Assembly (NCBI RefSeq): GCF_963576675.1
Contig: NC_088910.1
Location: 107,598,807-107,662,806, forward strand
Length of the DNA: 64,000 nt
Source: Euphorbia lathyris
Taxonomy: Eukaryota; Streptophyta; Magnoliopsida; Malpighiales; Euphorbiaceae
Direction of reading: 5' to 3'
The position numbers and the translations under genes were made by a program. Positions 57,370 through 64,000 of this stretch are shown one piece after another. The notes beneath the pieces were generated by a model. That model worked only from the letters and a program-made list of their open reading frames with translations. It was not told where the DNA came from and searched no databases. Each line of letters opens with the position of its first letter. Position 1 is the stretch's first letter.

Positions 57370-59613
57370 TGTACAGAAATAGAAGGATGAATGAAAGAAA
57401 GAGAATGAGGAAGAAAACTCTGTATTAAATTTCTGAATACTGTTTATAACAACCTACTGAATCGAGTGTATTAGCTCTCTTATTTATACAAGAAGATAAA
57501 CTGATTAACCATCTAACAAACTATCTAACAACTTGACAAGTGGGCTGGAGTTTATAATCCAGTGTTACAGATTCACTGTAAATTCTTTACATTCCCCCCT
57601 CAAACTGGTATGTGATCAACAATACCAAGTTTGGACAAGAAAGTATTAAGTTGAGCCCCAGTCATTGTTTTGGTGATCCGGATTGAAAAATCAATGACCT
57701 TGCTACTTCGAGAAGGTGCCTGTGTTTCCTTTCTATGACTCCATTCTGCTGTGGAGTATAGGGACAAGATTTCTGGTGCAATATGCCAAGATCATTGAAG
57801 ACCTTCTGACATGTTTGACTTGTAAATTCAGTCCCATTGTCACTGCGTACAACCTTAACTCTGCAGGAAAATTGATTCTGAACAAGAAGCAAAAATTTGT
57901 GCATAGCTTCACTCACTTCAGCTTTACTTTTTAACAAAATAGTCCATAAAGCTCTTGAGTAATCATCTACAATTGTAAGAACATACTTTGCTCCTGTAAT
58001 CGAAATTCTATGATAAGGACCCCAAATATCAGTATGCAAAAGATCAAAAGCTTTATTAGATGTGGATTGACTATTTGGAAATACATTCCTGTGTTATTTG
58101 GCCATTGGACAGATAGTACAAACAGACAAATTCTCCTTATACTTTACTCCTTCTATATGTTTCAACTTATTCCAGGAAACATGACCTAATCTATAGTGCC
58201 AAAGTAAATTGTTATCCATTGCAGGTGAAATAGAAGTATTACAACTTGTTGAATGAATTATAGATTGCTGTGTAGTAACGAACTGTGCTAAAACTTCAAG
58301 CTGAAATGATCTTTTAGTAAGTAGATATAACCCATTCTCCAAGTATCCAATAGCCAGAATTTCCTTAGTCTTCTGGTCCTGTAATACACATTTTCCAGGG
58401 CAAAAGTTAACAATAATATCTGTATCTTTCAACATTTGGCCCACTGATAACAGATTGTATTTGAACGAGGGTATATGAAGCACATTAGTTAATCTTAATT
58501 TTGAAGAAAAACTAATTGCTCCTATGCTTTGCACTTGTTTACTGCTGCCATCTGGTAATGTAACTGATCTCACAGTTGATATAACATCAAAACTATCAAA
58601 AAGTTTGATATCACCACACATGGGACATGTAGCTCCTGAATCTATAATCCAAACATGATTACCAATATTTGTATTTTGAGTAAGATGTACATTACCTGCA
58701 AATCCAGAAAAAGAAGTCATGTTTGCCATTTCATTTGTATTTCGATTTGTCATGTACTTCTGAAATTCTTTCTGGAACATCTGTGAGAATAATGCAGATT
58801 GATCCTATCCTGATCCTTCCTCAACATTACCACTTTCAAAACCCAGATGAGCCTAAGCAGTAGACTGTTTCCCTCCTTTATTCTTCTGCTTAAACCAGTC
58901 AGGATATCCTTTCAACTTGAAAAAACTTTCTTTCAGATGACCTGGTTTCTTGCAATGAGTACACACCAAATCCTCCTTGCTTTTTCCTTCATCTGATGTT
59001 GACCTATTTCCAGTCACCATGTTTGCGATTTCCAGCTTGTCTGCTACATCACTGACATTTTGTTTCTGCCTCTCCATTTTCTGTATCATGGCATAAGCTT
59101 TGTTGACAGATGGTAAAGGCTCCATCATTAAGAGTTGATCTCTAGCATGTTCATACATGTCATTTTCTTGTGGATCTATATTGTTATTTCTTGCTCCGGA
59201 ACCACCGATGCGATTTTCAGTGTTGTTCACCATTTCTTCAGTTTGATCGTCTTCTTCTTCAGTAAACAATGAAGCAAATGTGTTGTTGCTCCTGTTTCTT
59301 CCTTTCAAAACCATCAACCTTCCAAACTAATGCGGAATTTTACCAGGAATTCATTAGGAATCAAGAAATTCCTTTTGGGGCTCTGATACCATGTACAGAA
59401 ATAGAAGGATGAATGAAAGAAAGAGAATGAGGAAGAAAACTCTGTATTAAATTTCTGAATATTGTTTATAACAACCTACTGAATCCAGTGTATTAGATCT
59501 CTTATTTATACAAGAAGATAAACTGATTAACCATCTAACAAACTACTTAACAACTTGACAAGTGGGCTGGAGTTTATAATCCAGTGTTACAGATTCACTG
59601 TAAATTCTCTACA
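57370..59613 (-). mobile_element. Internally deleted copia element
   Basis: LTRs of 222 bp (57370-57591 and 59392-59613; TGTACAG...TTTACA/TCTACA) are flanked by ATCAA at 57365-57369 and 59614-59618. The minus-strand primer site TGGTATCAGAG abuts 59392, and a GGGGGAA purine tract abuts 57591. The interior is only 1.8 kb: RT and RNase H are gone, and most of the gag UBN2 domain is missing. About six differences separate the LTRs. It is inserted in an exon of the amidotransferase pseudogene. Confidence 0.95.
57662..59317 (-). pseudogene. Copia partial gag-protease-integrase
   Basis: A short gag (from 59317) carries the tail QLLMMEPLPSVNKAYAMIQ and a knuckle CTHCKKPGHLKESF whose last Cys is Phe. 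The frame breaks near 58853, then protease (IIDSGATCPMC near 58650) and the integrase zinc region (WHYRLGHVSWNKL...CTIC) run to 58094. The integrase core (HTDIWGP, VDDYS, RSDNGTEF, NGVIERKHRH; 58039-57662) keeps D, D and E. The sequence then jumps directly to the 3' end, so RT is absent. Mobility could only have been in trans. Confidence 0.92.
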
Positions 59614-60272
59614 ATCAATCCATCAACCGCAAATGCCATAGGAGCGAATCTCTCAGCCAATCTTTTCACGCCTTGATGATGATAACTATTAACACAAATC
59701 TCCATTTTTTCTTCTTCCAGAGATTCCGTAAACCAAGGATTCAAAGGATTACTCTCAACTACTTTCAGAATCATCACAATCTTTATATAATTCCTTTTCT
59801 ATATCCTGATAAAGGCTACCTCCGTAGACAACATTCTAAACATGTGATCCTATCCATATCCCTAAATAAGGTATATTCCTTTCTAGGCAAAGTTTCAACA
59901 GCTGTAATTCGATTGAATCTTTCTCTCTATCGGTGCATGTATGGCTTGCATTAACCCTCCTGATTTCTTCTAATTCATGTTGTGAGAGATTGGTTGATTC
60001 ACCTTCGTATAATGATGTATCAATATCTTGACTCCTCAAGTTGAATCTGAACATTAGAAACAAGCACATTACATAACAATTAGCCACTTGTAAACACAAT
60101 ATTCTTATTCCCTTAGAAAATAAACAATTCATCTCAGCCATAATCATATATTTATCTCATATTCCATTACCATTAATGTGCCAAAGGTCATTGTACACAG
60201 ATTGAATTTTCGCTTTGAAGATCAAAAATAACGTCCACTTCAGTAATTGTATTGTATAATAGTCCACTAAAA

Positions 60273-63200
60273 GGGAAAAGTCGATGTTTCTACCACTTGA
60301 CTACGAGCAATACATCTACAGTTCTTATCGGAATTGCTCTCAAGGTGCAAGGAGTGTGCATGAGTACACCTCGGAGTTCTTGCGGCTTTCGGTAAGGGCT
60401 AACTTGTCGGAAACCGAAAGCCAAAAGACTTCAAGGTATCTTGAAGGATTGAGATACAACATTCAAGACCGGATTGGAACGCAAATGGTAATTCGGGTTC
60501 AAGACGCCCATAACTTAGCATTGAAGGCTGAGTCGCAGTTGAGTTTGAGGGGGCGTGACGGCTATAGGAGAGCCGGGGTTGAGAGTACTTATGGAGGGAG
60601 AGGAGCTCCCAAGGGAAGTGACAAAGGCAAGGGCATTGCTAGTTCAAGTGATCCCAATGCGCCTAGTGCGGGAAAGGCACCTAGTGGGGATGTAAGGCCT
60701 TTCAAGGCACCACAACCCCCTAGAGTTAACAACCCCTATGCAACGCCGACTCCATTCAAATGCTTTCAATGCAATGAGTCGGGTCACCATTCCAATGAGT
60801 GCCCTAAATGAAGAAGCGCCAACATGGTCGAGAGGTATGATGACGAGGATGATTATGATGATGAATGGGGTGTTTGTTGTGATCCGGTTGATGATGAATA
60901 TGATGGGGAGTATGATGGTGGGCAAGCCATATATGTAGTTAGAAGACTCTTGGTCTCGAGTAGAGTAGAAGCGGACCAAAGGCACCAATTCTTCCGAACC
61001 CGATGTCTAGTGCAAGGGGTGAAGTGCAATGTGATCATTGATAGTGGCAGCCAAGAAAATATTATAAGCGACACCACGGCTAAGAGGTTTGGCTTGGTTA
61101 TTGAGGCGAACCCTAGTCCGTATAGTGTGGGGTGGATCAAGAACGTCGGAGAGATGAAGGTCCCTCAAAGGTGTCGGGTACCTCCAGAGATTGGAGAGTA
61201 CCGGGACGAGGTCTATTGTGATATTGTGGAGATGGATGCTTGCCACCTCTTATTGGGACGTCCTTGTCAATTTGATAGAGATGCTACCCATGTCGGAAAG
61301 AAGAATACCTATCGGTTTGTGAAGGATGGGGTTCGGTATGTGCTCACGCCTCTTGTAGGAGAGGCTAAAGCGAAAGGAATGTCTACCTTGATCGTTTGCC
61401 CAACTCAGAAGGCATTTATTAACGAGTGTGAGGAGCGTCAAACGGTGTATGTAGTTATGGTGAAATCTAGCGCACTGTCGAATGGGATAGGAAGCGAGGA
61501 TGGAGAAGTTCCGGAAGATGTGGGAAGATTACTTAATGAGTTCCGTGACGTCTTTCCGGAAGAGTTGCTATATGGATTACCACCCCTACGGGACATCCAA
61601 CACCATATTGATCTCGTGTCGGGAGCTAGTTTGCCTAGCCTCCCTCACTACCAGATGAGTCCCAATGAGAGTGAAGTGATAAAGGAGAAGGTGGAAGAGT
61701 TGATAAGTATGGTCTATATTAGAGAGAGTATGAGTCCGTGTGCGGTGCCGACATTGTTGACACCCAAGAAAGATGGTTCGTGGAGGATGTGTGCAGATAG
61801 CCGAGCCATCAACAAGATCACTATACGGTACAAGTTCCCGATTCCCCGAATTGATGATATGCTCGAACAATTGGAGGGTCCAAGGTCTTTTCGAAGATTG
61901 ACTTGAGAAGTGGGTACCACCAAATCTGGATTAAGGCGGGAGATGAGTGGAAGATGGCGTTTAAGATGCGTGACGGCTTATATGAGTGGCTAGTGATACC
62001 GTTCGGGATGACCAATGCACCGAGCACTTTCAGGAGGTTGATGAACCAAGTCTTACGTCCGGTGATTGGGAAGTTTGTAGTAGTCTACTTCGATGATATT
62101 CTCATCCATAGGAAGACATTGGAAGAACACCTAGAGCACTTGAGGTCCGTCTTAGCATTGCTTCGGGAGAACCAACTCTTTGCAAACACTAAGAAGTGTG
62201 ATTTTGTGATGGAAAGCTTAGTGTTTCTCGGGTATGTGGTCAGTGGGAATGGTATCTGGGTTGATGAAGAGAAAGTTAGAGCTATTCGGGAGTGGCCGAC
62301 TCTAAAGACCGTTAGGGACATTAGAAGCTTTCATGGGTTAGCTACTTTCTATAGACGGTTCATTCAGAATTTCAGCGCTATTGTGGCTCCCATGACCGAG
62401 TGTTTAAAGAAGGGTAGAGGCTTCAAGTGGGAAGACGAGCAAGTGAGTAGCTTTGCATTGATAAAGGAAAAGATAAGCACCGCTCCAGTTTTAGCTTTCC
62501 AGATATTGATAAGCTCTTTGAAGTTGAGTGTGATGCGAGTGGAGTAGGAGTTGGGGGAGTGTTGATGCAAGAGAGGCGGCCCATTGCTTCTTTCAGCGAG
62601 AAACTATGTGATTCACGACAAAAGTGGGCCACCTATGATAAGGAGTTCTATGCGGTAGTGCGGGCTCTCAAGACGTGGGAGCACTAGCTCATTGGGAAGG
62701 AGTTCATGTTGTACAACGACCACCAAGCCCTCAAATACTTAGGAAGTCAAAAGCAACTCCGGAGCTCAATGCATGCTAGATTGTCCGCTTTTGTGGACAA
62801 GTTCCCTTATAAGCTTCTCCACAAAGCGGGTCAACAAAACAAAGTGGCGGATGCTTTGAGCCGAAGGGTAACACTCTTGAAAATCGTAGCTTTGGAGCTA
62901 GTGGATTTTGAACACATCAAGGGAGAGTATGATGAAGATCCGGACTTTGGAAGTGAGTGGGAGAAGTGTAAGAATGGCATCGAAGGAGGCGAGTATCAGT
63001 TGGTGGATGGGTTCCTCATGAGGGGAAGTCAATTGTGTCTTCCGAACACGTCCATACGAGAACGAGTGATCCGCGAACTACATGGAGGGGTATTAGGAGG
63101 CCATTTTGGTAAGGATAAGACTTTGGACGCGGTTAGCTCCCGTTACTTTTGGCCTAGGATGAGAAGAGATGTGGTGTATATCGTGGAGCGATGTGAGATT

Positions 63201-64000
63201 TGCCAAACCTCCATGGGGCATGCTACTAATACCGAATTACGTATGCACTTGCCGGTTCTGGAAACCATTTGGGAGGATCTCTCAATGGATTTGTGTTGGG
63301 GTTACCAAGGACTCAGTGCGGTATGGATTCTATCTTCGTGGTAGTGGACACATTCTCGAAAATGGCCCACTTCATCCCGTGTCTGAAGACTAATGATGCA
63401 ACTACCATTGCTAAACTGTTCTTCCGTGAGGTGGTAAGATTACATGGGGTTCCCAAGAGCATAGTGTCGGATCGAGACACGAAGTTTGTTAGTCAATTTT
63501 GGCGGACTTTGTGGGCTATTCTAGGAACCACCTTGAAGTTTAGCACCACGGCCCACCCACAAACGGATGGGCAAAATGAATCGGTAAACTGGACTTTGGG
63601 AAACCTATTGAGGAGCAAGTGTCGGGACAAACCCAAGATGTGGGATTATATGATTACACAAGCCGAGTTTGCTTACAACTCCGTCGTGAGTTCCACCACC
63701 GGAAGGTCACCTTTCGAGGTTGTGTACACCAAAGCACCCAACCATTCACTTGATTTGGGAGAGGTCCCAAAAGGAGAGAAGAAGAGTGTAGCAGCCCACC
63801 ATTTGGCAAGTAATTACCATTAAATGCACCAAGAAGTCCGGCATAGCATTGAGGCAAAAAATAACAGAATCAAGGCCAAGGCGGACGAGCACCGATGGGA
63901 TGTTCAGTTTGAGGTTGGGGACGAGGTGATGGTGTACCTAGGAAAGGAGCGGCTCATGCATGGTACGAGTAGCAAGTTGAGACCAAGGAAGTATGGCCCG
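60273..64000 (+). mobile_element. Second Ty3-gypsy element, 5'-truncated and running off the window
   Basis: It begins within the gag domain and continues through pol to the window end in the same order as the element at 32353, to which it is closely related but clearly distinct at DNA level. The 5' LTR and gag N-terminus are missing; the sequence left of about 60273 belongs to the amidotransferase region. The 3' part lies outside the window. Confidence 0.88.
60284..64000 (+). pseudogene. Gypsy gag-pol, decayed
   Basis: The gag C-terminal part and knuckle CFQCNESGHHSNEC (near 60758) end in a stop at 60809-60811. Protease ([11 protein letters not shown] near 61035) and the start of RT run to 61906, then RT with YFDDIL (near 62086) to 62547. 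RNase H (62550-62870) has an in-frame TAG near 62685. The integrase (62900-63823) keeps HHCC, SDRDTKF and related motifs, with a stop at 63821. Frame changes near 61890, 62504 and 63293 each look like loss of one base when compared with 32904-37523. Confidence 0.9.

Larger units (their letters stand above)
56877..60056 (-). pseudogene. PuuD/GAT1_2.1-type class I glutamine amidotransferase, disrupted
   Basis: On the minus strand an acceptor (TTCTAATGTTCAG) opens an exon at 60056 reading IDTSLYEGE, REKDSIELQLLKLCLERNIPYLGI and [12 protein letters not shown], the hallmark of plant peptidase C26/GAT1-type amidotransferases. The nucleophile Cys is replaced by Trp (GIWIG; codon complement 59854-59856). 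A stop, a frameshift and then the copia element 57370-59613 follow. The gene resumes at 57369 with [21 protein letters not shown] (the catalytic His) and SDEFDY. The C-terminal tail RLKQMGATARNG and QLSDLLSFNHMM lies at 57080-56877, with more stops. These enzymes hydrolyse gamma-glutamyl compounds; this one is dead. Confidence 0.88.

Overview
The window looks like transposon-dense nuclear DNA of a flowering plant, most likely a eudicot. It is AT-rich, with Ty1-copia and Ty3-gypsy elements, an L1-type LINE, CACTA ends and Mutator-like MITEs. The few host genes are plant families: an eight-cysteine hydrophobic seed/lipid-transfer-like protein, a BAHD acyltransferase and a PuuD-type glutamine amidotransferase. 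No prokaryotic or organellar gene set is present. Only two host genes look intact: the eight-cysteine protein gene at 16194-16514 and the BAHD gene at 52043-53419.

Layout. 1-2108: partial gypsy LTR (minus strand) that cuts a copia RT/RNase H relic. 2109-17400: a decayed inverted duplication. Its left arm holds a broken eight-cysteine gene (7376-7701) and its right arm the intact one (16194-16514). The left arm is interrupted by a young copia element (2661-7336, TSD CGAAG) and a GC-rich foreign block (about 8270-8810). The centre holds an old copia element (9345-14309, TSD GTATA). The right arm carries a MITE inside a MITE just upstream of the intact gene. 17290-21880: an old copia gag relic, CACTA-like ends, an orphan terminal exon, and two spliceable exons of a ubiquitin-conjugating-like gene that lacks the catalytic Cys. 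22083-29048: a direct duplication whose second copy is split by a full-length LINE (23304-28944, 11-bp TSD). 29192-30120: a 5'-truncated LINE end of opposite polarity.

31856-49171 is a nest of transposons. A non-autonomous LTR element carries a near-intact gypsy element in its left LTR (32353-37964, TSD GTTTG). Its right LTR carries an Athila-like gag-only element (40111-48158, TSD GTGAA), which itself holds a CACTA element (44370-45515, TSD AAT). A Mutator-type MITE (48510-49092, TSD TATTATTTT) sits in the same right LTR. The two outer LTRs act as empty-site references for each other, so all three insertions can be read exactly.

49448-64000: another MITE, LTR fragments, the BAHD gene with its 3' end remodelled by a perfect 112-bp tandem duplication, a solo-LTR-like block, a glutamine amidotransferase pseudogene split by a defective copia element (57370-59613, TSD ATCAA), and a decayed second gypsy element that runs off the end of the window. 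There are no operons or cooperating host pathways. The genome biology here is serial insertion, cytosine-type decay, and gene duplication or loss. All calls rest on reading the sequence; no database search was run.
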